Made by a program: the position numbers and the translations under genes
Assembly: GCA_017994425.1 (NCBI GenBank)
Contig: JAGOKS010000018.1
Location: 1-34,604 of the forward strand
Direction: 5' to 3'
Source: Bacteroidales bacterium
GTDB taxonomy: Bacteria > Bacteroidota > Bacteroidia > Bacteroidales > WCHB1-69
Length of the DNA: 34,604 bases
Shown here: positions 15,668-25,927 of the stretch, one piece after another
How the letters are laid out: the number at the start of each line of letters is the position of its first letter
Position numbering within the stretch: position 1 is the first letter of the stretch
The notes under the pieces: generated by a model
Told to the model about the DNA's origin: nothing
Database searches by the model: none
The model's input: the letters and a program-made list of their open reading frames with translations, nothing else

Positions 15668-16579
15668 TTACCATAATTTTTGAGGATACACATTGTCAAG
15701 GAGAAATTGCCTAAACTTTGTTGCTACTTGCTGTCTGTCTTCCTGATAGGTAACGCCAAACCATTCGGATTTTGTTTTAAGTAATTTCACCTGAACTTTG
15801 CCTGCTTTTATCAAATCATCCACTGCAAATGGAATATAAAATTCGGATTTCAAATCGGTTATATTATGTTTTAAAAATTCTTTAAACATAGATTCCAAAT
15901 GCATAAACAAGGATGGATGAAATCCCCAAAAATTCATTGAAACCGGAGCATTGGGATTCAAATAATCCAAAGAGCCATCGGGATTAATATTTACTACATG
16001 GTTATCCATCTGCTGAATCTTGGTATGCTCTTTAATATTAATCAAGAAATTATTTTCATTTTCCGTACAAACCCCACGGGAAACACTTCCATTTTCCGAT
16101 AAAGTTCGCGACAAGGAATACGCTATCATACTGTAAGCATCCGTGTCTTTTTGTATCGATAAGGAAGACAAATAATCAGCCATGGTTTGAAAGGCATGAC
16201 TTCCGTAAAAATCGTCGCCATTGATTACGGCAAAAAAAGTATTGATTTTCTCTTTTGCCATTAATATGGCATGTCCCGTTCCCCAGGGTTTTGCTCTTTC
16301 CGTTGGACAAACAAATCCCATAGGTAAGGAATCCAACTCCTGTAATACATAATCAACTTCGATATGAGAAGTATACTTATTCAAAACAACTTCTTTAAAA
16401 TCATCTTCGATCGATTTGCGAATAACAAATATTATCTTCCCGAAGCCGGCTTTTTTAGCATCGTAAATGGAATAATCAATGATGGTTTCACCATTGGGAC
16501 CTAAAGGATCAATCTGTTTCAATCCTCCGTAACGACTCCCCATTCCTGCGGCAAGCACCAATAATATAGGCTGTTGCAT
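15668..16579 (-). CDS. Nucleotidyltransferase (sugar-1-phosphate type)
   Basis: A 303-residue NTP_transferase-fold protein. The nucleotide-binding loop LAAGMGSRYGGLKQIDPLGPNG lies at about residues 9-30, and VINGDDFYG (about 117-125) is the metal-binding loop. The N-terminal half matches enzymes that activate sugar-1-phosphates with NTP. The C-terminal half lacks the left-handed beta-helix repeats of GlmU-type enzymes. The substrate cannot be read from sequence. The protein has no signal peptide. It is followed by kup at 46 bp and preceded by a TAnnTTTG promoter. No other sugar-nucleotide genes are adjacent. Confidence 0.82.
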   Translation of the reverse strand: MQQPILLVLAAGMGSRYGGLKQIDPLGPNGETIIDYSIYDAKKAGFGKIIFVIRKSIEDDFKEVVLNKYTSHIEVDYVLQELDSLPMGFVCPTERAKPWGTGHAILMAKEKINTFFAVINGDDFYGSHAFQTMADYLSSLSIQKDTDAYSMIAYSLSRTLSENGSVSRGVCTENENNFLINIKEHTKIQQMDNHVVNINPDGSLDYLNPNAPVSMNFWGFHPSLFMHLESMFKEFLKHNITDLKSEFYIPFAVDDLIKAGKVQVKLLKTKSEWFGVTYQEDRQQVATKFRQFLLDNVYPQKLW

Positions 16580-16630
16580 TTTAAATAATAATTCTAATTT
16601 TTAGTTTTTCTTAAAATAATAAATTGGGGG

Positions 16631-16638
16631 CAAAAGTA
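16631..16638 (-). promoter_or_regulatory. -7 promoter element for nucleotidyltransferase and kup
   Basis: Minus-strand TACTTTTG followed by CC, 52 bp before the ATG at 16579. No -33 box is evident at normal spacing. Confidence 0.5.
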
Positions 16639-16709
16639 GTAAAAATCTTAATCAAAAAAATCTATAACGTATTAATATAATAAAATTTACAAAATAGATA
16701 GTTTCTCTA

Positions 16710-17147
16710 TTAACAAAGCATTTCCGGATAGGTAAGAAGTGCAGGTATTTGTTGGTATCCTGACATTTTCTTTTGAAATACAATTTGTTCCTTTCCATTA
16801 AACAACACTATATATTTTGCTTGCAATTCTGCATTATAAACAGCTATTTGAGATAGGGTATTATCATCCAGTTTTACGGAAGCAGCTTTACATTCAACCA
16901 CGATAAGCATAGAGCCGTCAGGTTTTGAAACCACTATATCATAGCGTTTGCTTAGGGTATTATACACTATCTTTCTTTCGACAGCAATGGCTATTTTCGG
17001 CACTTTCAATACCTCCATCAAATAGTTTAGATAGGCTTGTCGCACCATTTCTTCTGCTGTTAGCGGAACAAAACAAAGACGCACAGGATCGAAAATTTGC
17101 TTTTTACCGTTTACGGTACGTATCCGAAAATCATGTTCCTTTTTCAT
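16710..17147 (-). CDS. Lone HsdR N-terminal-like PD-(D/E)xK nuclease-fold protein
   Basis: A 145-residue protein matching the N-terminal domain of type I restriction HsdR subunits, standing alone. It begins MKKEHDFRIRTVNGKKQIFD, has helix EEMVRQAYLNYLME, and then the nuclease core: RYDIVV, in which the Asp would bind metal, and VVECKAAS with the Glu-x-Lys of PD-(D/E)xK. There is no helicase, HsdM or HsdS gene in the window, so it is not a working type I restriction system. Single-domain proteins of this kind are common in Bacteroidetes, and their role is unknown. The longer frame starts with TTG at 17189; I prefer the ATG at 17147. It lies 58 bp after the MoxR gene on the same strand. Confidence 0.8.
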   Translation of the reverse strand: MKKEHDFRIRTVNGKKQIFDPVRLCFVPLTAEEMVRQAYLNYLMEVLKVPKIAIAVERKIVYNTLSKRYDIVVSKPDGSMLIVVECKAASVKLDDNTLSQIAVYNAELQAKYIVLFNGKEQIVFQKKMSGYQQIPALLTYPEMLC

Positions 17148-17205
17148 GGCACTAATTGTATCCGGTTGACACACTAAAAAAAAGTACAAAAAACCTCTGT
17201 TTTAC

Positions 17206-18183
17206 CTAAATTTTTGCTTTTATAAATTCATCAATGATGGCATCAATGGAAATATTTTCAGCTTCAGCACGATAGTTTTTAACAACTCTATGACGCATTA
17301 CCAAATGAGCTACAGCTTTTACATCTTCTATATCGGGAGAGATTTTTCCCGAAAGGATGGCATGGCATTTAGCAGCAATAATCAAATTTTGAGAAGATCG
17401 TGGTCCTGCTCCCCAGGCTAAATATTTATTTGCCCATTCATGAGCTTGATTGGTTTCAGGACGGGTAATCATTGATAAGTTAACCGCATAATGATATACA
17501 TTTTCTGCTACAGGAACTTTTTGCAGCAATTTTTGATAATATAGTATTTCTTCCAAATCAATCACTTGTTTTGGAGTGTACAGATCCCCACCGATGGTAG
17601 ATTTCACAATATTAACCTCCTCCGTGAAACTGGGATAATCTAAATATATATTAAACATAAAACGGTCTAATTGGGCTTCGGGGAGTGGGTAAGTACCTTC
17701 TTGTTCAATAGGATTTTGGGTTGCCAATACAAAAAAAGGATTGGGCAAGTCATGGGTAACCCCCCCAAAAGAAACGCTACGTTCCTGCATAGCTTCTAAA
17801 AGAGCAGATTGAGTTTTAGGAGGAGTACGGTTAATTTCATCGGCTAACACTACATTGGCGAAAACCGGACCTTTCAAAAAACGAAAATTACGGTTTTCAT
17901 CCAAAATTTCCGTTCCCATGATATCACTCGGCATTAAATCGGGAGTGAATTGAATACGATTATACGTCAATCCCAAAGCTTTCGAGATAGTTGTTATCAT
18001 TAATGTTTTTGCCAATCCCGGGACTCCTATCAACAAGACATGTCCCCGACTAAAAATAGTGATAAGAATGTTTTTTAAGACCTCATCCTGACCAACAATT
18101 ACTTTTCCAACTTCATGCCGTAAGTCTGCATATTTTTGCGTAAATGCTTTTACGGCTTCTACATCTGATTTAAATTCTATCAT
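17206..18183 (-). CDS. MoxR-family AAA+ ATPase
   Basis: A 325-residue MoxR ATPase. Walker A is GVPGLAKT at residues 53-60. Walker B is VLADEINRTPPKTQSALLEAMQE, and sensor and arginine-finger regions include ATQNPIEQEGTYPLPEAQLDRFMF. MoxR proteins act as chaperones or activators, often for von Willebrand factor A proteins such as the Bat proteins; a BatB-BatC fusion lies 13 kb away on the same strand. Its start codon overlaps the SurA-like gene's stop by 4 nt (ATGA), which suggests translational coupling and a link to the envelope-folding operon. No DUF58 or BatA gene follows. Confidence 0.93.
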   Translation of the reverse strand: MIEFKSDVEAVKAFTQKYADLRHEVGKVIVGQDEVLKNILITIFSRGHVLLIGVPGLAKTLMITTISKALGLTYNRIQFTPDLMPSDIMGTEILDENRNFRFLKGPVFANVVLADEINRTPPKTQSALLEAMQERSVSFGGVTHDLPNPFFVLATQNPIEQEGTYPLPEAQLDRFMFNIYLDYPSFTEEVNIVKSTIGGDLYTPKQVIDLEEILYYQKLLQKVPVAENVYHYAVNLSMITRPETNQAHEWANKYLAWGAGPRSSQNLIIAAKCHAILSGKISPDIEDVKAVAHLVMRHRVVKNYRAEAENISIDAIIDEFIKAKI

Positions 18184-19538
18184 TTTCCAACTATTCCAAA
18201 TTTTTCAAAAAAACCACAATTTTGATATTCTGTTTTTACTTTTATATGTGTTACTTTTACCTTGTTACGTGTCCACTTTAACAAAGCACTTTGTTTTTTT
18301 TGTTCCATTGCCACATTTTTGATTTTATCGTAATCATCGATCAAATTTGCTTTATGAGCCTCCCGTTTTGCTTTCACATATAAAATTCTATAGGCTTGAT
18401 TTCCTTCTTCGGTAATAAAAGAAACTGCCTGAGAGAATTCACCCGGTATTAGCGAATTAATCACATAGAGAATGGATTTATCCAATTGATCTTCTGAAAA
18501 GGCGTAAGAAGAAGTATAAGGGTTAACAAGCATTCCTCCATTTATTTTTCCCGGATCATCGGAAAAACGCATGGCTGCCGAGTCAAAAGGCATTTTTACA
18601 GTTTTTATCACTTGATAAACACTATCTAAATATTTTTTTGACAGCATCATTTCTTCTGCCGTAGGTTTAGGTTTAATAAGGATATGTGCTACATTGATTT
18701 GTTCGCCTCGTCGTTCTATCATTTGAATAATATGTAAACCGGCTTGCGTTTCAACAACGGGAGACACTTCTCCCGGTTTTAAAGCAAATGCTGCTGTTTC
18801 AAATTCAGCGAATAACTCTCCTCTACTAACAAAGCCCAATTCTCCCCCTTTGGGTGCACTGCCCGGATCTTCAGAATATAAACGAGCAAAGGTTTTAAAA
18901 TTTTCTCCTCTTAATACACGCGAACGAATATCTTCTAAACGATTTTTAACTTCGATCTTTTCTCCTTCACCTATTTGCGGAGTATGTACTATTTGCGACA
19001 ATTCATATTCAACCGGAATGATAGGAATACTATCGTAGGGAATACTTTCAAAATATTCTTTCACTTCCTGATACGTAATAGCTGTATTCTGTGTTAACTT
19101 GTATTGCATTTGTTCAATCAGAAATTCATCCCTGACTAAATCACGCGAATCGGCTTTAATTTCCGCTAAAGACTTCCCGTAAGCATCTTCGAGTTTTTTT
19201 ACATTACCGCCCATCTGAGCTATTTGGGTACGCATATTATAATCTATACGTTCATTTACTTGAGCATCTGTGATAACAATACTATCTAATTCCGCCTGAT
19301 TAATGAGTAATTTTTGAAATATCATTTGTTCTAAAATGGCACAACGTATTTCATCTTCATTTTCTAAAGAATACAATCCCATTTGGTATTTATACCCCTG
19401 CAAAGCATATTCTAAATCAGATTTCATAATAATGCGATTACCTACTGTACCGATAATTTCATCAATAACAATGTCTGATTGTGCAAATGCCATTGCCTGT
19501 AATATACAACAAAGGATGATTCCTATATGTTTCTTCAT
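18180..19538 (-). CDS. SurA-like periplasmic peptidyl-prolyl isomerase
   Basis: A 452-residue periplasmic chaperone. The signal peptide MKKHIGIILCCILQAMAFA is cleaved near residue 19, followed by a SurA N-terminal-like helical domain (about 22-150). Two parvulin repeats follow: YELSQIVHTP through SAPKGGELGFVSRGELF and FALKPGEVSPVVETQAGLHIIQM at about 175-275, with a second starting NVAHILIKPKPT at about 282. The first has the classic GGELG core and AGLHI end; the second is more diverged. SurA helps outer-membrane proteins reach the Bam complex. It is the third isomerase-like gene in a row and overlaps moxR by 4 nt. Confidence 0.9.
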   Translation of the reverse strand: MKKHIGIILCCILQAMAFAQSDIVIDEIIGTVGNRIIMKSDLEYALQGYKYQMGLYSLENEDEIRCAILEQMIFQKLLINQAELDSIVITDAQVNERIDYNMRTQIAQMGGNVKKLEDAYGKSLAEIKADSRDLVRDEFLIEQMQYKLTQNTAITYQEVKEYFESIPYDSIPIIPVEYELSQIVHTPQIGEGEKIEVKNRLEDIRSRVLRGENFKTFARLYSEDPGSAPKGGELGFVSRGELFAEFETAAFALKPGEVSPVVETQAGLHIIQMIERRGEQINVAHILIKPKPTAEEMMLSKKYLDSVYQVIKTVKMPFDSAAMRFSDDPGKINGGMLVNPYTSSYAFSEDQLDKSILYVINSLIPGEFSQAVSFITEEGNQAYRILYVKAKREAHKANLIDDYDKIKNVAMEQKKQSALLKWTRNKVKVTHIKVKTEYQNCGFFEKFGIVGK

Positions 19539-19556
19539 GTTTAATTGTTTTTCAAC

Positions 19557-20402
19557 TTACTTTTTGTAATTCATTTCTACAGCATGCTCTTTCTTTGCTT
19601 TTTGCAAGGCATTATCACGTATTTGTTTCACAAGTTTCTGTCGACGTTGATTCAATATGATTTCTTTGATATTTTCTTTTTCAACACTTAATGGAGAATA
19701 AGCTTCATTAATTTTAAAATCATTTATCTTAACCAAATACACGCTGTTGCTGTCTTTTAATTCGATGTTTCTGTTTTGTTGCAAGTATTGTTCCTGATTA
19801 TACGTATTAATCGGTATCTCTTTTAAAATATCATCAAAAAGCAACCAATCATTCTCCATATACATATTTTCAGCATGTTTGATACAAATATTCTCTAACC
19901 TTTTTTGATCCTGTAAAGAACGATTATCGTTGAACAACAATCGCTTTACTTCTTCCAATTGATTAAAATCCAAAGAAAATTTTATATAATTAACCTTAAC
20001 AATATTTTTCTTCATTTCAAATTCCGATTTATGCGCTTCGTAATAATTACGAATTTCATTTGCAGACACTTCTTTATTAAGTAAGGCTTCTGCTTTTTTA
20101 TTCTCGTATGCAAAAATCAAAAGAGACTCATAATATTCTTTTACTTGTTTATCAAAATCTTTATCTTCATGATCTAAGAATTGTTCAGCTTCATGAACCA
20201 TAGCTTGTCTTTGAATCCACATATCAATGAGATAAGATTGAATAGCGATGCTATCGGTGTTTTCATTAAAATCGGGAAGCATATGCTGTAAATCGGAAAG
20301 CAGCAGTTTTTCATCATATACACTTGCTACGACCGTATCCTTTGAATGCTTACAAGACATACAAAAACATATACACAAAACTATAGTAATAAAATATTTC
20401 AT
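19557..20402 (-). CDS. SurA-like lipoprotein lacking a clear parvulin core
   Basis: A 281-residue lipoprotein: MKYFITIVLCICFCMSC puts the lipobox Cys at residue 17. The N-terminal half (about 25-130) resembles the helical SurA/PpiD chaperone domain, with SVYDEKLLLSDLQHMLPDF and the EVSANEIRNYYEAHKSEFE helix. The central part (about 135-235) has a diverged parvulin-like order but lacks the conserved GG-LG and H-I core, so isomerase activity is doubtful. The gene starts 3 bp after the larger PpiD-like gene and ends 18 bp before the SurA-like gene. It probably acts as a membrane-tethered chaperone with its neighbours. Its assignment rests on the gene cluster and weak domain similarity. Confidence 0.75.
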   Translation of the reverse strand: MKYFITIVLCICFCMSCKHSKDTVVASVYDEKLLLSDLQHMLPDFNENTDSIAIQSYLIDMWIQRQAMVHEAEQFLDHEDKDFDKQVKEYYESLLIFAYENKKAEALLNKEVSANEIRNYYEAHKSEFEMKKNIVKVNYIKFSLDFNQLEEVKRLLFNDNRSLQDQKRLENICIKHAENMYMENDWLLFDDILKEIPINTYNQEQYLQQNRNIELKDSNSVYLVKINDFKINEAYSPLSVEKENIKEIILNQRRQKLVKQIRDNALQKAKKEHAVEMNYKK

Positions 20403-20405
20403 TAA

Positions 20406-22478
20406 TTATTTTTTAATCAATGACAGAATGACTTCTTCATTCACCCACACTTTATTATTTGCACGTAATGACTTAATCCACTCTTTTTCAAGATAATTTT
20501 GATACAATGACACTATCATTCCTTTAATTTCTTCAAGAGGTTTAGGAGATGGCGCTAAGAACTCTTGTATTTCAATAAATTGAAAATTAGAAGAGGAGGA
20601 GGATGCTTTTCTAATGTCTTCAATGGTATAATCTTGTGCTATTTCAAAACTTCCGGATTCTTCTGCTTTTTTCATGGAGGGTTTCCATTGTCCCCAATTA
20701 AAAATGCTGTCAAAATTCATATCTTGTCCTTCCCATCGTATCACATGCTGAACACTTGCCACTTCCATTTTCTTATTGACGTTTGTCATAGCATCTGTAG
20801 GGGATGTCCCTTTTTTTATTAATTTCATGAATTTCTGATAAGCAGTTTCATCTTTTAACGTATATACCTTTGCTCTAACACGAACCGGATATAGATAATC
20901 GCCTTTTATTTCTTCATAAAAGGCTTTTAATCCAACCGTATCTGTTTCTGCTTTTTTCCATACTTTTTGTTCGCTTAATTCATACAATAAAACTCCCTCT
21001 TTATACTCTTTCATTAGATTAGCAAATTCAGGATATTTCGTTTCCAATCGGGTATCTTCATAATCAATTATGGTATTCTGTACATATTGTTTGTACATGT
21101 AATTAATTAATTCATCCAAATTGACATTTTTAATATTTCCATATTGATTTTCTTCAATATAATTTGCAAAATCTTTTTGTGTATACGTTTGACCGCCTAG
21201 AGTGAACAATGGTTTTTGCCATTTGCTTGAATCCTTGACTGTCCATTGTCCGATAAAAATAGCGGAATCGATAGTATAAAACTCCTCAAGAGCAGGGAAT
21301 TTATCTTTAGTTTTAACTTCTTTAAAATTATATTCTTTTTTAAGTCTGTCCACAAAAGCTTCTTTACTTTTATTGGAGCGACTATCTTTTAAAATTTTAT
21401 TTTTAGCGACTGCTTTCGTTTCCGCGTTGATAACTACCGGAATTTTATTTGTTATTTTAACGATATAAAAACCATATTTTGTTTCAAAAGGTTCTGTAAT
21501 ATCGTTAATTTTCAAGCCATAAAGATGTTTAATAAAATCACCTTCATAATTATTTACAGAGAATAAAGGAATTTCACCTTTTCGGGCAATCATACCTTTA
21601 TCGGTGCTATACATTTCAACTGCTTGCGCAAAATCAACACCCTCTTTTACGGCTTTATAAGCTGCTTTTACTTTTTCTTTTGTTTTCAAAGAATCTTCAG
21701 CGGTAGCATTCCGAGGATAGGAAATTAATAGTTGAGAAGCCGCACATTTTCCAAGAGCCGGTTTTTTATCTGCGAGATAAACAATATGATATCCAAATTC
21801 AGTTCGAATAGGCATGGAAAGTTCTCCCACCTTGAGTTTATAGGCTGCCGATTCAAAAGAATATATCATATCGAAAACCGTGAAATAGCCGAGATCTCCT
21901 TTATTTCCTTTTCTCATGAGCACACCTTCCGGAGAGATTTCATCTTTGGCAGATGGATCATCGGATTCTGATACTGCTAAAACTTCAAACGATTCTCCTT
22001 TAAGTAGTCTATCTCGAATTTTCATGATTTCGTTATACGCTTGGATAGTATCTTTCGGTTTGGCTTCGAGGGGTAACCTTTTCATGATATGACTTGCTCT
22101 GATATCCCATTGCATACGTTCCATTACCTCGTCCAACAACCTATCGTTAACTTCTTTATCCGTTAAATAATTCTTTGCTGCTTGCATCCGATACCCATCC
22201 AATTCTTTTTGAAGTCCTTGAATAGTATCCAAACGAAGAGTAAGGGCTTCTGCATACCTCAATCTAAAATTAATATATAAATCAATATATTCACGTAAAT
22301 CTGCTTCGGAAGCAGTATTCAAATCATTATTTTTCAAATACGTATACTTAAATTCCGATAAAGTGATTTTTTCATTTCCTATTTTCATTACAACAGGATC
22401 TTGTTGAGCAAATAAATGGGGTGTGAAGAAAAATCCTGTTACACATAGTATGATTATAAAACTTGATATTTTTTGCAT
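20406..22478 (-). CDS. PpiD/SurA-like parvulin-type peptidyl-prolyl isomerase
   Basis: A 690-residue exported protein. The signal sequence is MQKISSFIIILCVTGFFFTPHLFAQ. The helical chaperone domain spans about 27-120. Parvulin domain 1 (about 125-240) has ASHIM, GDLGYFTVFDMIYSFESAAYKLKVGELSMPIRTEFGYHIV; domain 2 (about 245-345) begins ASQLLISYP and ends FETKYGFYIVKITN. The C-terminal 330 residues are an additional helical region with no motif I recognise. It follows guaB by 32 bp and precedes the SurA-like lipoprotein by 3 bp. Compared with the SurA-like protein it is longer and has a large C-terminal extension. The likely role is folding and quality control of outer-membrane proteins. Confidence 0.88.
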   Translation of the reverse strand: MQKISSFIIILCVTGFFFTPHLFAQQDPVVMKIGNEKITLSEFKYTYLKNNDLNTASEADLREYIDLYINFRLRYAEALTLRLDTIQGLQKELDGYRMQAAKNYLTDKEVNDRLLDEVMERMQWDIRASHIMKRLPLEAKPKDTIQAYNEIMKIRDRLLKGESFEVLAVSESDDPSAKDEISPEGVLMRKGNKGDLGYFTVFDMIYSFESAAYKLKVGELSMPIRTEFGYHIVYLADKKPALGKCAASQLLISYPRNATAEDSLKTKEKVKAAYKAVKEGVDFAQAVEMYSTDKGMIARKGEIPLFSVNNYEGDFIKHLYGLKINDITEPFETKYGFYIVKITNKIPVVINAETKAVAKNKILKDSRSNKSKEAFVDRLKKEYNFKEVKTKDKFPALEEFYTIDSAIFIGQWTVKDSSKWQKPLFTLGGQTYTQKDFANYIEENQYGNIKNVNLDELINYMYKQYVQNTIIDYEDTRLETKYPEFANLMKEYKEGVLLYELSEQKVWKKAETDTVGLKAFYEEIKGDYLYPVRVRAKVYTLKDETAYQKFMKLIKKGTSPTDAMTNVNKKMEVASVQHVIRWEGQDMNFDSIFNWGQWKPSMKKAEESGSFEIAQDYTIEDIRKASSSSSNFQFIEIQEFLAPSPKPLEEIKGMIVSLYQNYLEKEWIKSLRANNKVWVNEEVILSLIKK

Positions 22479-22510
22479 TTTCTCTTTTTTATTTACATTT
22501 ACTGTTATAA

Positions 22511-24004
<1,494 letters not shown>

Positions 24005-24017
24005 TTAAATTAATCTG

Positions 24018-24025
24018 CAAAAATA
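24018..24025 (-). promoter_or_regulatory. -7 promoter element for the guaB operon
   Basis: Minus-strand TATTTTTG followed by CAG, 29 bp before the guaB ATG; the sequence upstream is AT-rich. This would drive guaB, the three chaperone genes and moxR. Confidence 0.55.
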
Positions 24026-24167
24026 CATATTTTTTCATTATCTTACTGTTTATTTTCCATAATTTAATTCCGTGATTGTAGAGATAATAAAGGATTATTT
24101 ACTATAAATGTTTTGACGTTCTAAATTGCTTTGTTTGTATATAAATACTAGCATAATATTGTAAATA

Positions 24168-24965
24168 CTACCATGACCACAATGATTTACAAACAGTTTT
24201 TTCTATAATAGTTTCTTGTTCATCCGGTAAAAGATAGAAAAAATCAATGTCTGTTATTTTTTCAACAGTATCAATAGTAACTACATAGGTTTGCAAAGGC
24301 AAATCACTGGATTTATTAGGGATAATAAAAGCAATGGCTTTAATTTCCGGAAGGGAATAATCTAAAATTACTTTATAATAACTGGCAGGAACGGAAACTT
24401 TATTTTGTCCTATGGCAGGTAGGTTATCCGTTAAGATTGGACCGGTAACGATATAAATACTTTCATTTTCCACTGCCCATGTACGCACCAATTCTTCAAG
24501 TTTCTTCCATATTCCTCGGTTAAATCCGGGCACTTGAGGACTCATATTACTGAAGTAAAAAGATTCATTCATTGAAGGATAAGACCATCCCATATCGGCG
24601 GCCGGAGCTAAATGTCCCCGATCATAGTCGGAGTTTTTATAGTCATTATTTGTTGCGGTTCCGGTTTTAACTTTTGGGTCAGGGATAAATTTGTTGGTTC
24701 TTGGTGCAATTTTTACTGTTTTCTCCTTGTTTAGTTCATATGCCACCCAAGCTGCTTGCTCATGATTTTCATTATATAAAAGCGAAAAACCTGTATGTGT
24801 AACAATCATATCATTGATCCCGTGCTTTGGTATTTCCACATGCAACAGCTTGATAGGCTTCATTAAACTCAAGGCAATACTATCTTTTCTTTGATTGGGC
24901 TGTTGTCCGTTAACAATAAACTGACTAACTAAAATCAAGAAAAAAACGCACAAAAGTTTCTTCAT
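24168..24965 (-). CDS. Secreted DNA/RNA non-specific endonuclease
   Basis: A 265-residue nuclease of the NucA/Nuc1/EndA (beta-beta-alpha metal) family. The active-site motif DRGH at residues 115-118 supplies the catalytic His118, and the NMSPQVPGFNRGIWKKLE segment supplies the Asn metal ligand and following helix. The N-terminus MKKLLCVFFLILVSQFIVNG is a signal peptide, so the enzyme is exported. I start at the ATG at 24965, 2 bp after the lipid-kinase stop; an ATG at 24974 (MVSMKK) overlaps that stop and is also possible. Such enzymes degrade DNA and RNA for nutrition or in defence. It is the last gene of the DUF4199 operon. Confidence 0.87.
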   Translation of the reverse strand: MKKLLCVFFLILVSQFIVNGQQPNQRKDSIALSLMKPIKLLHVEIPKHGINDMIVTHTGFSLLYNENHEQAAWVAYELNKEKTVKIAPRTNKFIPDPKVKTGTATNNDYKNSDYDRGHLAPAADMGWSYPSMNESFYFSNMSPQVPGFNRGIWKKLEELVRTWAVENESIYIVTGPILTDNLPAIGQNKVSVPASYYKVILDYSLPEIKAIAFIIPNKSSDLPLQTYVVTIDTVEKITDIDFFYLLPDEQETIIEKTVCKSLWSW

Positions 24966-24967
24966 AC

Positions 24968-25927
24968 TTACCATGTTTCTTTCATCGTCATCATATGTAT
25001 GGATTGAGGTAAGATTGTAATGACATAATTACCTTGATAGATTAATTCTCCTTCGACTTCCCCGGCGAAATAAGAACCTGATTGTATTTCTACTTTTGTA
25101 GTCTTATATAAGACAGCCTCATTCAATGCTTCTAAATGAGTACCTTCATATAAACTTTTAACATTTTTAATGACTTTAAAGGGGTGTATTTTTTTAATAA
25201 TAACTACATCAAAAATACCATCCACAGGATTTGCCATGGGCACTTGGCGCATTCCATTGCCATTATACTGGCAAATGCCTACAGCGATAGTAAAAATATC
25301 TTCATCCAAACTTGCATCGTCGGTTATAATCTTAATTTTATTCGAAGAATACGTTAACAATACTTTCAGTAAATTAAATAAATAAACGGCTTTAGAAAAT
25401 ACTTTTGATTTATGTTTATTTACTTCTTGTATAACAGCTGCATCAAACCCAAATCCGGCAATATTAATAAAAAATCTTTTGTCTTCGATTTTATTGTCAA
25501 CCATCGTCTCCACTACTCCGACATCATGTTTGATAAATTTCGCATGATTCAATTCATTTAATATTTCCAAATAATCGGAAGGATAATCATGAGATCGTGT
25601 CCAATCGTTACCGGTTCCCAGTGGAAGCACAACCACATAGACTTCATTCGTTGGAACCCCTGATAAAAATATGCCATTAATCACTTCGTTAATAGTTCCA
25701 TCTCCTCCTACTGCTATGAAATGACGTTTGCCTTGTAAGCATAATTTTTTAACAATTTGGATGCCTGCTTTCGGAGAATCCGCTACGTGTTGTTGATAGG
25801 ATAATCCAATAGATCTTAATTTATTTTCTATTGCTTGCCAATGCAAATAACATTTTTTTGACAAAGCATTGGGATTAAAAACCACTTCCCAATCATGTGT
25901 AAAAACCGGATAATTTACAGCTTGCAT
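24968..25927 (-). CDS. Diacylglycerol kinase-family lipid kinase
   Basis: A 319-residue lipid kinase of the YegS/DgkB group. The N-terminal catalytic domain has GGDGT at residues 74-78 followed by INEVINGI, and the LPLGTGNDWTRS loop. The C-terminal beta domain contains PMANPVDGIFDVVIIKK and EGTHLEALNEA. Members phosphorylate diacylglycerol or related lipids with ATP. There is no signal peptide. The start codon overlaps the glycosyltransferase stop by one base (TAATG), implying coupled translation. The nuclease gene follows directly. Confidence 0.9.
   Translation of the reverse strand: MQAVNYPVFTHDWEVVFNPNALSKKCYLHWQAIENKLRSIGLSYQQHVADSPKAGIQIVKKLCLQGKRHFIAVGGDGTINEVINGIFLSGVPTNEVYVVVLPLGTGNDWTRSHDYPSDYLEILNELNHAKFIKHDVGVVETMVDNKIEDKRFFINIAGFGFDAAVIQEVNKHKSKVFSKAVYLFNLLKVLLTYSSNKIKIITDDASLDEDIFTIAVGICQYNGNGMRQVPMANPVDGIFDVVIIKKIHPFKVIKNVKSLYEGTHLEALNEAVLYKTTKVEIQSGSYFAGEVEGELIYQGNYVITILPQSIHMMTMKETW

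Noticed and set aside
16710..17147. Type I restriction-modification system
   Set aside because: Only the small N-terminal HsdR-like domain is present; there is no helicase, methylase or specificity gene.
17148..17189. TTG start for the lone HsdR-N-like gene
   Set aside because: A TTG start adds residues without similarity to the domain; an ATG at 17147 begins the recognisable MKKEHDFRIR segment.
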